From contig JACJYV010000001.1 of NCBI GenBank assembly GCA_020635905.1, positions 1,178,001-1,242,000 of the forward strand: a stretch of 64,000 nucleotides of DNA. Reading direction: 5' to 3'. The notes beneath the pieces were generated by a model, which worked only from the letters and a program-made list of their open reading frames with translations, was not told the DNA's origin and did not search any database. Position numbers and translations under genes: made by a program. Source of the DNA: Bacteroidia bacterium (GTDB lineage: Bacteria; Bacteroidota; Bacteroidia; J057; JADKCL01). The first letter of the stretch is position 1. Each line of letters starts with the position of its first letter. Below, piece by piece: positions 26,422 through 35,170 of the stretch.

Positions 26422-28041
26422 TTATTTGCGGAAAATCCGCTTGCTGAGGGTTCCCCTTTCTCCGGTCAGATTCAGGATATACTGGCCAGAGGCCAGATCT
26501 GTCAAATTCAGATCAAGACGGGTTTTTCCCTGATTCATGGAAACGGTCTGTTTTTGGATCAGGGCTCCGTGCAGGGTAAAAAGTTTGAGTTCAAACTTTT
26601 CTCCATTTGCACATTCTGTACAGGTAACTGCCACAGAAAGGTTGGCGCCTGTAGGATTGGGAAACGCATCAAAGGCAAGACCAGAAATAATTGGCTCCTC
26701 TGTGGCGATGGGAACATTCTCAACGAAAATGGTTCCGCTACAGGTAGTGGAATTTCCATAAATGTCTGTTACGGTTGCGGTATAGTTTTGCAATCCAGAA
26801 TCACTTCCCAGGTAACTGGTGGGAGAATAGGTGATGGTCGAAATGCCGCAATTGTCTGTGCTTCCACCATCCAAAACCGTGCTGGAAAGGGTATAGACAT
26901 CCGTATTTGCGTTAGGTGCGAAAGTATCGTTTTGGCAAATTGCGTTGGGGAGCTCGTTGTCATTCACGGTAATGGTGAATGAGCAGGTATCGGAGAAACT
27001 GCCGTAATCGGCCACATAAGTTTGGACAATGGTATCCACCCCGGAAGTGGATCCACTGGTGATTCCAGAGGTCTGGGAAACGGTTGGGGTGCTGGTATAG
27101 CGAATCCAGGCCAGGCCTTCTCCCGACCTGACTCCACTTTGCATGGAGCCTCCCGTCACGCCACCAATAAACCCGGAACCACCCGCTCCACCCTGTCCAC
27201 GGGCTCCACCCGCGGTAATGCCGTTCGAGCCTGAACTTCCGCCACCGTCTCCACCTGCGGGGCCGGGGCTGTCATTAGATCCAACCATCGAAGGGTTGGG
27301 ATTAAAACCACCGCTTCCACCCTGGCCCTGGGAACCTGCAACGCCTGAAAATGAAGTGACTCCGCCTGCTCCACCAGCCACCTGGGTTCCTCCCTGGGCA
27401 GGAGTCGCGCCAGAAGGAGCTGCAGCGCCGCCGCCGCCACCACCATAATATCCGCCGCCGCCGCCGCCGCCGCTACCGCTGCCGCATTGGGTGGAAAATC
27501 CACCACCAGCGCCACCGCCGCCGCCAGCTACGATAATGCGATTATTGAGGGAAGTGCCATTGAAGCGGATATCAGTGGCTCCTCCTCCACCTCCTCCATG
27601 ACTGGGTGTGCAGCCATTATTTCCACCGTCGCCGCCGCCATTAAAGCCTCCAGCTGAAACGCTGGCTCCCTGTCCACCCACGTAAACGTAGAGGGTCTCA
27701 CCCGGGAGTACGCTGAGGGTTCCCGTGGCATGACCACCAAGGCCCCCGGATCCGGCTGAAATTGTACCAACTTTGCCCTGGGCACCCCAAACATCAAGGG
27801 TCAGAACACTTACGCCAGCTGGCACCACAAACATTTGCTGGGCGCCAGTGTAATTGAAGACAATGGTATCTGTAACCGGATCAAAAACCGGGCTATTAAA
27901 CGTAACCGTGGTCGAACAGGAGCCATTGTCCGTGCTGAGAGCAAGATCGGTCGGGCAGGATGTCTGAGCCTGGGTAAAATTGATTCCCAGAAGCAGCCCG
28001 CAAAAAAGGGTGAGCAAGAGAGCTTTGTAATTTTGGTTCAT
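26422..28041 (-). CDS. Glycine-rich HYR/T9SS surface protein (paralogue a)
   Basis: 539 residues from ATG 28041 (MNQNYKALLLTLFCGLLLGINFTQAQ). The first half of an HYR-type domain (CPTDLALSTDNGSCSTTVTF) is followed by a long Gly-rich domain of the ALK/PF12810 type (LTLDVWGAQG, GETLYVYVGGQG, GGGATDIR, RIIVAGGGGGAGG). The HYR second half then resumes (VDTIVQTYVADYGSFSDTCSFTITVND), one more repeat follows, and a T9SS sorting domain (FDAFPNPTGANLSVAV ... LSKRIFRK) closes the protein. Related to the three tandem genes at 50.9-56.8 kb but about 80 residues shorter. Likely surface matrix or adhesion protein. Confidence 0.9.
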   Translation of the reverse strand: MNQNYKALLLTLFCGLLLGINFTQAQTSCPTDLALSTDNGSCSTTVTFNSPVFDPVTDTIVFNYTGAQQMFVVPAGVSVLTLDVWGAQGKVGTISAGSGGLGGHATGTLSVLPGETLYVYVGGQGASVSAGGFNGGGDGGNNGCTPSHGGGGGGATDIRFNGTSLNNRIIVAGGGGGAGGGFSTQCGSGSGGGGGGGYYGGGGGGAAAPSGATPAQGGTQVAGGAGGVTSFSGVAGSQGQGGSGGFNPNPSMVGSNDSPGPAGGDGGGSSGSNGITAGGARGQGGAGGSGFIGGVTGGSMQSGVRSGEGLAWIRYTSTPTVSQTSGITSGSTSGVDTIVQTYVADYGSFSDTCSFTITVNDNELPNAICQNDTFAPNANTDVYTLSSTVLDGGSTDNCGISTITYSPTSYLGSDSGLQNYTATVTDIYGNSTTCSGTIFVENVPIATEEPIISGLAFDAFPNPTGANLSVAVTCTECANGEKFELKLFTLHGALIQKQTVSMNQGKTRLDLNLTDLASGQYILNLTGERGTLSKRIFRK

Positions 28042-28517
28042 GCTGTTTTTATTTGGTCCGAATAAATCAAACGAATTTAAATTTTGTGGATTGCAAATAT
28101 GGCAATTCATTTAGAATTCAGGGTTAATATTTTATTTACTCTAAGTCATTTATTCTTTAAAAGTGACGGTTACCCGCAAACTTATTTCTCACAAAGACGA
28201 GTGGAATAAGGGGGGATTTAAGTTGTATAACCAGCAAATGAGGGAAATTATTCAAACCCATGAGCTAATTTGTCGTAACATTCAATTTGAGTCCGTCCAA
28301 AAAATTGGTCTCACCCCAGCCTCTGATTGGTGATAACTTATCGACCAAAACCGGAGGAATCAGGAGTAAATCCATAACTTGCCTGGTAGGAATTGCCTCT
28401 GGCTTGAATTCCACTTCTAATTTATTTTATCAAAATAATATCAACCAAACTGGTGAAAATCAATTTAATCCAACGATTATTCACTAATTAAACACTTAAA
28501 TAATTTACGATTTTTAT
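28042..28517. other. AT-rich gene-free gap
   Basis: No gene supported. A 66-codon plus-strand frame (28287-28487) lacks any recognisable feature. An AGGGGGGATTT motif near 28209 resembles those in three other gaps. The left end must hold the promoter of the glycine-rich gene; only one-mismatch -7 candidates are seen. Confidence 0.5.
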
Positions 28518-30167
28518 TTACAAATAATCAAAAGCGATCAGCAATTCGCTCTGTTTTGCCACCAGTTCCAATTCTTCTCCAGCCACAACTTTCCTGTCCG
28601 AATCCAACATAAACAAGGCCTGTCCCCAATGGATCATTTCGCCTCCAGGGCCTGAAGAAAGGCAGATTTCCTCATCCAGCCACAACTTAAACCAGAAGGC
28701 CACCCCCTGAACAAACCCATCCCGTTTCACGGGTATTTTCAGCGGATGAAGGTTTGGATTCGAGGGTGGAACGTGCGGAGGCAGGTTTCGGAAGTCAAGT
28801 GTAAATACTGAAAATTCTTCTGTTAATTTTTGATGAGGAACTGTCGAAAGATGAACCAGACGATATGTCCCCTGAGAACGGTATTTATTAAAAGGAGAAA
28901 GATCAAATCCACAAAGCTGACTCAGAGGGCTGATCTGTCTTTGCTGTTGCGACTCAATCAAAACGGCTCTTATTTCTGCCTTCAGGGGGATCATGACTGA
29001 ATTTTCTGCCGCCAGATTGGCGGCGGCATGACGTAGCGAGGGCAACACTCCTTCCCCCAACAGGCCCACATCCAGAATTTCAGAAACAACCAAATCCGCC
29101 TTTCGTGGCAACTCTTCTCCCACCCTGAGCGAGCTTGATTTCAGGTTTAAAACCTTAATTTTTTCAGCATATCCATTCAGGTCCACAATTTCCTGAGCGG
29201 TTTGGGCCAGGGTTTCCACCATTTCACAGGCCACCACCTGTCCGGCTCCTGCACGGGCCGCCATCATAGACAGCAATCCGCTGCCTGCCCCAATATCCAA
29301 AACCAAATGATTTGGCTTGACGGCCTTGTGCAAAGCCAGGTCATAAGCCTCATTTCGGGCGGTATCGGCCAGCATTTCCACATGCCAGCTGTGGATGCGG
29401 GATCCCTCTAACATGCCCAGATTTTGCTTTGCTACGGAATTTTGAGGGTCGGCAGCCAGAGCCCTGCGGTAATATTCGATCGCCTCAGGATGGCGTCCCT
29501 GATCACGGAACCCATTCCCCAGCAATACGATCAATTCCAGATCGTCAGGCATGCCCGAATAAGCCAATTGGTAGTAACGAACTGCCTCATCCAACCTGTT
29601 TAGAGCATGGAGCATCATTCCCAACGCTTTGAGCGTAGGCCCGAAATTGGGTTGCACGGATTCTGCCCGGCGCAAAAACTCCAGTCCCAGGTCATATTTT
29701 CCACTTTCCGCCACCAGATTTCCCAGGTTCAGGAGGGCAGGAATATAATTGGGATCAATCTCCAGAGATTTCTGATAAGCCTTTTCAGCTTCTGCCTTTT
29801 TCCCCAGTGTGTAAAGGACATTTCCGAGATTAAAATGCGCCTCCAGCCATCCTGGAGCAAGTTCTATGGCTTTTTCCAGCGCCTGAGCAGCCTCCTGCAG
29901 GCGGCCCATTTGCTGACTTACAATGGCAAAGTTATATTGAGCATGAGACGATTCTGGTTGGATTTCCCTTGCTTTCACTGCAAATTCAAGTGCACGCCCC
30001 TGGTCCCCTTTGCGCAGGGCAAGGTCTATCAGGTTCTGGAGCGCATTGATAAGGTTGGAATCTGACTCCAGGGCCTGGTGATACAGAGCTTCCGCCCGGT
30101 CAAATTGTCCTTGCTGATGACATTGTAAAGCCTCCAAAAACAGCGGATTCTGCGAATCATCTTCCAT
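28518..30167 (-). CDS. TPR protein fused to PRMT-like arginine methyltransferase domain
   Basis: 549 residues. Residues 1-255 hold about seven tetratricopeptide repeats (ALYHQALESDSNLINALQNL, LEAHFNLGNVLYTLGKKAEA, PNYIPALLNLGNLV, AIEYYRRALAADPQNSVAKQ). The C-terminal half is a SAM methyltransferase of the protein-arginine type. Motif I is VLDIGAGSGLLSMMAARAGA, and post-I is VVACE. The double-E loop region is VSEILDVGLLGEGVLPSLRH and the THW-loop equivalent is MIHWGQALF. This TPR plus PRMT order resembles eukaryotic PRMT9/PRMT7. It overlaps the upstream gene by one base (TAATG). Target proteins unknown. Confidence 0.85.
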   Translation of the reverse strand: MEDDSQNPLFLEALQCHQQGQFDRAEALYHQALESDSNLINALQNLIDLALRKGDQGRALEFAVKAREIQPESSHAQYNFAIVSQQMGRLQEAAQALEKAIELAPGWLEAHFNLGNVLYTLGKKAEAEKAYQKSLEIDPNYIPALLNLGNLVAESGKYDLGLEFLRRAESVQPNFGPTLKALGMMLHALNRLDEAVRYYQLAYSGMPDDLELIVLLGNGFRDQGRHPEAIEYYRRALAADPQNSVAKQNLGMLEGSRIHSWHVEMLADTARNEAYDLALHKAVKPNHLVLDIGAGSGLLSMMAARAGAGQVVACEMVETLAQTAQEIVDLNGYAEKIKVLNLKSSSLRVGEELPRKADLVVSEILDVGLLGEGVLPSLRHAAANLAAENSVMIPLKAEIRAVLIESQQQRQISPLSQLCGFDLSPFNKYRSQGTYRLVHLSTVPHQKLTEEFSVFTLDFRNLPPHVPPSNPNLHPLKIPVKRDGFVQGVAFWFKLWLDEEICLSSGPGGEMIHWGQALFMLDSDRKVVAGEELELVAKQSELLIAFDYL

Positions 30168-30775
30168 TAATTTTCCTCCTCGACCACGGCCCAGTAATCC
30201 AGTCTGGGTTTGGCCAATTGGGTTATGGCTTCAGAATGATTCACCATCTGATTGCCCACTTTGCGCTGCCCAAACAATACTATCATTTCATCCTGCATGA
30301 CGTAGCCCAAAATATCCCCCGCAGGCGACCAGAGGTAGATAAACTCATCTCCCACCCTGAAATTTTCATACATTTCCTGGGTTACTTTCAGCTCCCGCTC
30401 TCCTCTGTCTTTGGCCAGGGGCGAAATATCCTGAGCAGTTACCTGATACGCTTCATGGTGGGCTACCTGCAAGGTCAGGCGATGATGCACGGTCTTGCTG
30501 CCGTCCTGCTCTGAAAAATCCTGGTTTTCGTACCTGCGTTTGCGTTTCACAGTGCCCACATAGATTTCTGCAGGGCGTAATTTATTCTTTCCCTGACTGA
30601 TAAACAGATAAATGGCGGCACCTATGAACACCAGCGCCACAAACCAAAGGAAAAAGAAGAAAATCAGGCCCAGCCCAAGGGCAACCCAGGCTGCCATTTT
30701 ATAACTGCCTGCCTCGTGCTGCAAAAATTGATCAAGTTTTGACTGGACTTCGGGGAGATTGGTAATAGAAAGCAT
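30167..30775 (-). CDS. Two-helix membrane-anchored uncharacterised protein
   Basis: 202 residues. Residues 28-62 form one or two membrane segments (MAAWVALGLGLIFFFFLWFVALVFIGAAIYLFI). A soluble part follows (KRKRRYENQDFSEQD, HHRLTLQVAHHEAYQV, FRVGDEFIYLWSPAGDILGYV). The beta-rich tail resembles DUF3592-like or YfmB-type membrane-attached barrels but I cannot name the family. Its stop codon shares a base with the start of the TPR-PRMT gene, so the two are translationally coupled; it may anchor or present something to the methyltransferase (inference). Confidence 0.7.
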   Translation of the reverse strand: MLSITNLPEVQSKLDQFLQHEAGSYKMAAWVALGLGLIFFFFLWFVALVFIGAAIYLFISQGKNKLRPAEIYVGTVKRKRRYENQDFSEQDGSKTVHHRLTLQVAHHEAYQVTAQDISPLAKDRGERELKVTQEMYENFRVGDEFIYLWSPAGDILGYVMQDEMIVLFGQRKVGNQMVNHSEAITQLAKPRLDYWAVVEEEN

Positions 30776-30880
30776 GCAAATTCAGGTATTGAAAGCAATA
30801 AATTTAATTAATCTGCATGGAATAATGAAAAGGGAATTCCCCACTTGAATTTTTCGAAAAATGGGTTGTAATTTTATCCC

Positions 30881-32101
30881 ATGAAAAAAATCGTCCCTGT
30901 CCTGATACTTGCTCTTTTCTTCTCCATTCATACGATCTTCGCCCAGTCTGGCTGGGTTGATATCACCCAAAACATGCCTCCAATTGCCTTTGATACCGTG
31001 ATTACGGGCAATGACACCAGCTATTCTGCCTTCAGAGACGTGTTTTTCATTGATGAAAACGAAGGTTGGGTGACCGTCAATAATGAAAAAGCTGAGTTTG
31101 GCAGCATTTATCATACCACGGACGGAGGTTCCAGCTGGGATGTGGAGGTTTTACAGCACATTCCCAGTTCGATCTGGATGCTTAGTGCGACTGAAGGCTA
31201 TGTGGGAACAGACAGCGGCTATGTTTATCATACCACGGATGGAGGGCAATACTGGGACCTGTTGGGCACGATTGTGGTCAGGGTCACGGATATTTTCTTT
31301 CCTGCGGGCGCAACAGATGGATATATCGCAGGAACGGGCGGCGTGCTCTGCAAAATCAATGACCAGGGCCTGATCCCGATTGTGACCAACTATGGGGGGC
31401 CGATTTACACGGTAAAATTTCCTGATCCCAGCCATGGCTGGTGGGCAGGTGGTGGCGCCATGAAGCGCTATACCAACGGGGCCTGGAACGGCGATCAGAC
31501 CATTCCCGGGTCGGATATTCGTGGAATTTCCTTCGTAGATACGTTGAGAGGCATCGCAGTGGGCGATAAAATCATGCGCACAGGAAATGGTCAGCTTTGG
31601 TCTGCCAACCTGCATTATCCCCTGATTGACGGACGGCTCAATGATGTGGTGATGGTGAACAGCCAGATTGGTTTTGCGGTGGGCGATAATGGCCAGATTT
31701 TGCGTACGGGCAGCTATGGCGACTACTGGTACCCGGCGGAGGACCTGAATACCAGCGAGGACCTGCTTTCTGTGTACTTCCCGACGGCCACGGTTGGCTA
31801 TGCTTCAGGGACAAAAAACACCCTCCTGAAGTACGATGCTGCAGTCGGCCGGGTCGATGAAATAGCCAGGCTTGATTTCCGTATTTTCCCAAATCCTGCA
31901 ACAGAATCCTGTAATCTGGAACTGGACGAATCTATCCAAAGTCTGAAAATCATGGACCTGATGGGTCGAACCCTGCAGGAAACGGGTCCATTTCCAAAAG
32001 GGATTGCCAATCTGGACCTCCAGGAATTTTCGCCGGGAATTTATCTGATTCAGGCAAATTCGTCCCAAAAATCTGGCCTGAAACGGTTGGTGGTGGAATA
32101 A
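30881..32101 (+). CDS. YCF48/BNR-repeat beta-propeller, T9SS-secreted
   Basis: 406 residues with a signal peptide (ILALFFSIHTIFAQSG). Propeller repeats of the YCF48/photosystem-stability type recur: FRDVFFIDENEGWVTVN with IYHTTDGGSSWD, IWMLSATEGYVGTDSGYVYH with TTDGGQYWD, ISFVDTLRGIAVGD, and NDVVMVNSQIGFAVGDNGQI. A T9SS type-A sorting domain ends it (FRIFPNPATESCNLELDE ... GIYLIQANSSQKSGLKRLVVE). Function as a secreted scaffold or sensor is unknown. It is divergent from the TPR-PRMT operon; the VanZ-like gene follows 20 bases downstream. Confidence 0.9.
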   Translation: MKKIVPVLILALFFSIHTIFAQSGWVDITQNMPPIAFDTVITGNDTSYSAFRDVFFIDENEGWVTVNNEKAEFGSIYHTTDGGSSWDVEVLQHIPSSIWMLSATEGYVGTDSGYVYHTTDGGQYWDLLGTIVVRVTDIFFPAGATDGYIAGTGGVLCKINDQGLIPIVTNYGGPIYTVKFPDPSHGWWAGGGAMKRYTNGAWNGDQTIPGSDIRGISFVDTLRGIAVGDKIMRTGNGQLWSANLHYPLIDGRLNDVVMVNSQIGFAVGDNGQILRTGSYGDYWYPAEDLNTSEDLLSVYFPTATVGYASGTKNTLLKYDAAVGRVDEIARLDFRIFPNPATESCNLELDESIQSLKIMDLMGRTLQETGPFPKGIANLDLQEFSPGIYLIQANSSQKSGLKRLVVE

Positions 32102-32121
32102 TTTCCCATCTTTAAGCCAGC

Positions 32122-32949
32122 ATGAAGCTGGAAAAAATCATTTGCTGGCTGGAAAGCCGCAGACTCCTGAATCTGTTCCTGATTCTGGTCTTTTTTGGCC
32201 TGATTCTCGCCTTACACGATTTGTTGGTCAACTTTTCGATGGCCATCATGGTGCGCATGGGATTACCCGCCTATAATCTGCTGGTGCTGGGAGTGATATT
32301 GGTGGTAGCGATTCCCCTGGGCGTAATTTTCCTGAAAAACCTTCGAAAATCTGGCGATGCCTGGGGTCTGCAATTGGTGATGGCGGGTGGAACTTTGCTT
32401 TTTCTGGTAATTCACAGCCAGGTACTGTCCGTGATGAATGTTGAATCCATTCATTTTCTGCAGTTTTTGTTGCTTTCCTGGCTGATTTTCCCGCTGTTTC
32501 GCCGCATTTTGCCCACTTTATTGCTGACTCTCCTTTTTGCCCTGGGCGACGAATTATTCCAATACCAGATCCTATACCCTGAACGTGAAAGCTACCTGGA
32601 TCTGAACGACCTGCTGCTGGACCTTTATGGCATGGGGGCGGGTATGGTAATTTTGATGAATGCGGGGGTTATGAGCGGCTTGCGACGTGCCTGGAAGCAT
32701 TTTCCGGGAATTTTGTGGGGATTACTTTTTGTGGGATTGCTGGTTGGCTGGCTGATGGGCTGGATTGGATTTTATGCGAATTCCAATGCCCCGTTTTTAC
32801 TCAACGAAGGGCTCCCCCAAGCGCCTTTCTGGCAGGAATTTTTACACCGTGGCATCTTCTACCATGTGCTGAGCCCTCTGGAAGGCTTTATGCTGATTAT
32901 CCTGTTGCTGGCTTTCTATTCATTGCCTGACACAGAGGACCTTATGTAA
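32122..32949 (+). CDS. VanZ-like multi-pass membrane protein
   Basis: 275 residues with about seven hydrophobic segments. The stretch IHFLQFLLLSWLIFPLFRR, followed by ALGDELFQYQILYPERESYLDLNDLLLDLYGMGAGM, fits the VanZ signature (E-x2-Q ... R-x4-D-x-x-D/N-x6-G). VanZ proteins confer low-level glycopeptide tolerance in some bacteria, but most members are uncharacterised. The 20-base gap to the T9SS propeller gene suggests one transcript. C-terminal region has two further helices beyond the usual VanZ core. Confidence 0.65.
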   Translation: MKLEKIICWLESRRLLNLFLILVFFGLILALHDLLVNFSMAIMVRMGLPAYNLLVLGVILVVAIPLGVIFLKNLRKSGDAWGLQLVMAGGTLLFLVIHSQVLSVMNVESIHFLQFLLLSWLIFPLFRRILPTLLLTLLFALGDELFQYQILYPERESYLDLNDLLLDLYGMGAGMVILMNAGVMSGLRRAWKHFPGILWGLLFVGLLVGWLMGWIGFYANSNAPFLLNEGLPQAPFWQEFLHRGIFYHVLSPLEGFMLIILLLAFYSLPDTEDLM

Positions 32950-33042
32950 GGTTTGTTACAAACGGCCACCCCGAAATTTCCGTCTTTTACCTTGAAAAGA
33001 TTCACCCGGGGTTCCGGGTTTGAAGAAAAAAGATTAAGCCTT

Positions 33043-33252
33043 ATGAAAAAAAATATGGGAACCATCGACCGGATAGTCCGGATTGCGGTTGCAGCCGTGG
33101 TGGCAGTGCTTTACTTTACCCATGTGATTGATGGCACGGTGGCCATCGTTTTGGGAGTATTGGGCACCGTTTTCCTTCTGACCAGCCTGGTCAGTTTTTG
33201 CCCGCTTTACACCCTGGTGGGTATGAGCACCTGCAAGGTTGAAACCAAGTAG
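33043..33252 (+). CDS. DUF2892 (YgaP-type) small membrane protein
   Basis: 69 residues from ATG 33043 (MKKNMGTIDRIVRIAVAAVVAVLYFTHVIDG). Two transmembrane helices and a C-terminal SFCPLYTLVGMSTCKVETK match DUF2892, which in YgaP anchors a rhodanese domain; here it stands alone. The two cysteines near the end are typical. A strong terminator follows directly. Confidence 0.9.
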   Translation: MKKNMGTIDRIVRIAVAAVVAVLYFTHVIDGTVAIVLGVLGTVFLLTSLVSFCPLYTLVGMSTCKVETK

Positions 33253-33270
33253 TGATTATTTTGAGTATAA

Positions 33271-33312
33271 GCCGTCTCCGGGGGTGAAATACCCTTTGAG
33301 ACGGCTTTTTTT
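33271..33312 (+). terminator. Intrinsic terminator
   Basis: Stem GCCGTCTC/GAGACGGC with an inner GGGT/ACCC pairing, followed by seven T on the plus strand. It ends the transcript of the DUF2892 gene. Confidence 0.92.
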
Positions 33313-33786
33313 GAGGGGAACCCTTCGAATCTCTGCGTTAGCCTTGGTTCAAAAATGGTCATTTACAGTAGTAAACTTCGCTTTCTTCACCAGCGCACGC
33401 CCTGACCCTCTTTGTTTTTGGAGATCCCCATTAGGCCATTAGGGCAATTTAAGCGACAACAAATTGTCGCAAAATTTAAATTTGTGATTAGTTTTTGGGG
33501 TGCCCTGGCCGGGCGGGCCTTCTTTACTCGTAGGTTTATTATTTTTCAAAGGTACTCGTGAATCTCCCCTTGGTCGATTTGTTAGAAAAAGAAGCAAAAA
33601 GCGCCAAAACCTAAACCCTGCCCCCTCTCACCTCTGACCCGTCGCACAAGGCCACCAGCCGCCCTCCCGATAGCTATCCGGGACCCCTCGCTCAAGGCCG
33701 CCCCCTGGTTTTGGCAAGGCCACCCCACCCTGGTTGGCCTCGCCAAAAAATACCCCCGCATAGCGGCTTCAATCCTCTGGATTGAT
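33313..33786. other. Gene-free gap with palindromic repeat-like sequence
   Basis: No gene seen. The left part is AT-rich filler. The right part has a palindrome TCCCGATAGCTATCCGGGA (33665-33683) and three CAAGGCC(A/G)CC copies. The last of these forms an imperfect hairpin (33713-33744, GGCAAGGCCA against TGGTTGGCCTCGCC). This looks like decayed or REP-like extragenic sequence. Confidence 0.5.
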
Positions 33787-34224
33787 TTAGGTATTTACCC
33801 GTTCAAGGTGAATTGTGCCCGCCGAACGGCTGCATTCCCCCGATTCCCAGTAGCCCTCCAGCACCCATTTCTCTCCCTTTTGTACCAACCTGAGATAGAG
33901 GGTTTTGTGGCACCAGTAGGCATATCCGGGAATTTGCTGAACCAGAATTTCACCTTCCGTCAATTCCAGTTCGCCTGAGTTTTCCTGTCCTGTAAAGGAC
34001 ATTTTGCCCCACCAGTCGAGGTCAGCGCGGGTGGCAATGTAGGTGCTGCCCTGCAGCACCCCGTCAATCATTTCCAGGTTTACCCCGAATTCATACAGGG
34101 TGTCAATCCCACGGGGATATTGTGTAATCGTGCCATACCATTTGCCTTCAAAGGAAGGCTGGGCTGCCATACAGTTCCACAACAGCAGCAGGCAACTGAG
34201 AAAAAATATTTGTTTGATCGCCAT
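33787..34224 (-). CDS. Small secreted protein of unknown function
   Basis: 145 residues from ATG 34224 (MAIKQIFFLSCLLLLWNCMAAQ), a signal peptide ending near residue 21. The mature part is beta-rich (FEGKWYGTITQYPRGIDTLYEFGVNLEMIDGVLQGSTYI) and suggests a small lipocalin-like barrel; two Cys (YWCHK, GECSR) could form a disulfide. I do not recognise a named family. The DUF4878 gene starts upstream on the same strand with a 45-base gap. Confidence 0.75.
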   Translation of the reverse strand: MAIKQIFFLSCLLLLWNCMAAQPSFEGKWYGTITQYPRGIDTLYEFGVNLEMIDGVLQGSTYIATRADLDWWGKMSFTGQENSGELELTEGEILVQQIPGYAYWCHKTLYLRLVQKGEKWVLEGYWESGECSRSAGTIHLERVNT

Positions 34225-34269
34225 AGTAATGGGTTTTGGTCCTGTATGGCTAAGGCAAATGGGTAACAA

Positions 34270-35109
34270 TCAGGGAGCTGTGTCCTGGGGTACAGAATCC
34301 AATTTCAACTCCAAACCCTCCATGGATTTGTTGATTTCCTCGTCGAGTGATTCAAGTCCTTCCTTCAGATTCGAATTCCCCGAAATTTCTTCTTTGTTGG
34401 TTTCCACCCGCCAGTTTTTGCCTGATTTAACCAGATTGAGCACTTTTTCCCGGTCATCCCCCACCTTGTAGTACACCCGTGAAGCCGAATTATCCTCCTC
34501 TGATCTCAAAATGGTCACCTCGCGGTTGAGAGCGGATTTTGAAAGGGCTGAAACGCTGTTGAGTTCCTGCCGGGTTTGTTCAGTAGAAAGGGCTTTGGCG
34601 CGGATCCAATCCTGGGTTTCAATGGCGTCCAAAAAGGCTTTGGCAACCTCTTTTGGGGTTGTCCAGGCCGAGGTATTGTAGTTCTCAACCTCCTTCATGC
34701 GGGCCAGTTCTGCCTCGTCGGGCGCGGCGTTGCCCATATCCAGGTCAATTTTGGTGGTTTCCACCAGCCAGCTATTTCCCTCCTTTACCATACCCAGGCG
34801 AAAAACCTTTTCGGGTTCATTTTCATACAAATAATACACTTCACCCGTCGTTTCCCCCAGATGAGAACCCGTGATTTTCACCTTTCTGACCTTGGGAGGT
34901 TTGTCCAGAGATGCCAGTTTATCAATTTCCTCCCCGGTTTTGGCTGTGCCCAGCTTTTTGGCCGCATCATAATCTCCCAATTCAACTGCCTGCAAAAATT
35001 TCAGGGCAATTTTCTCGGGATTTCCCCCTTCAACATGAATGGTTTTGGAACTCCAGCCAGCCAACAGGATCAGCAAAAGGGCCAGAGAGATCAACAAGGG
35101 ACGTCGCAT
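34270..35109 (-). CDS. Tandem DUF4878-type secreted protein
   Basis: 279 residues with a signal segment (PLLISLALLLILLAGWSS). Two copies of a DUF4878/NTF2-like domain follow: NPEKIALKFLQAVELGDYDAAKKLGT (about 30-125) and TPKEVAKAFLDAIETQDWIRAKALST (about 150-240), each ending in KEGNSWLVET or KSGKNWRVET. A charged coil ends the protein. Such domains occur in Bacteroidota lipoproteins. The lipobox position reads LAGWSS, with W where a lipidated Cys would be expected, so this protein may be soluble. Role unknown. Confidence 0.8.
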   Translation of the reverse strand: MRRPLLISLALLLILLAGWSSKTIHVEGGNPEKIALKFLQAVELGDYDAAKKLGTAKTGEEIDKLASLDKPPKVRKVKITGSHLGETTGEVYYLYENEPEKVFRLGMVKEGNSWLVETTKIDLDMGNAAPDEAELARMKEVENYNTSAWTTPKEVAKAFLDAIETQDWIRAKALSTEQTRQELNSVSALSKSALNREVTILRSEEDNSASRVYYKVGDDREKVLNLVKSGKNWRVETNKEEISGNSNLKEGLESLDEEINKSMEGLELKLDSVPQDTAP

Positions 35110-35170
35110 TGTTTGAAATTTATGAAATGAATGAGTTTAGATCAATTTAACGCATTCCTTGTCTGAATCG

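Noticed and set aside
27143..27500. Proline/alanine-rich open frames on the plus strand of the glycine-rich genes
   Set aside because: They are antisense reflections of GGN glycine codons; the minus-strand proteins have signal peptides and sorting domains.
28287..28487. 66-codon plus-strand frame in the 28 kb gap
   Set aside because: No start signal, no recognisable composition or motif; AT-rich filler.
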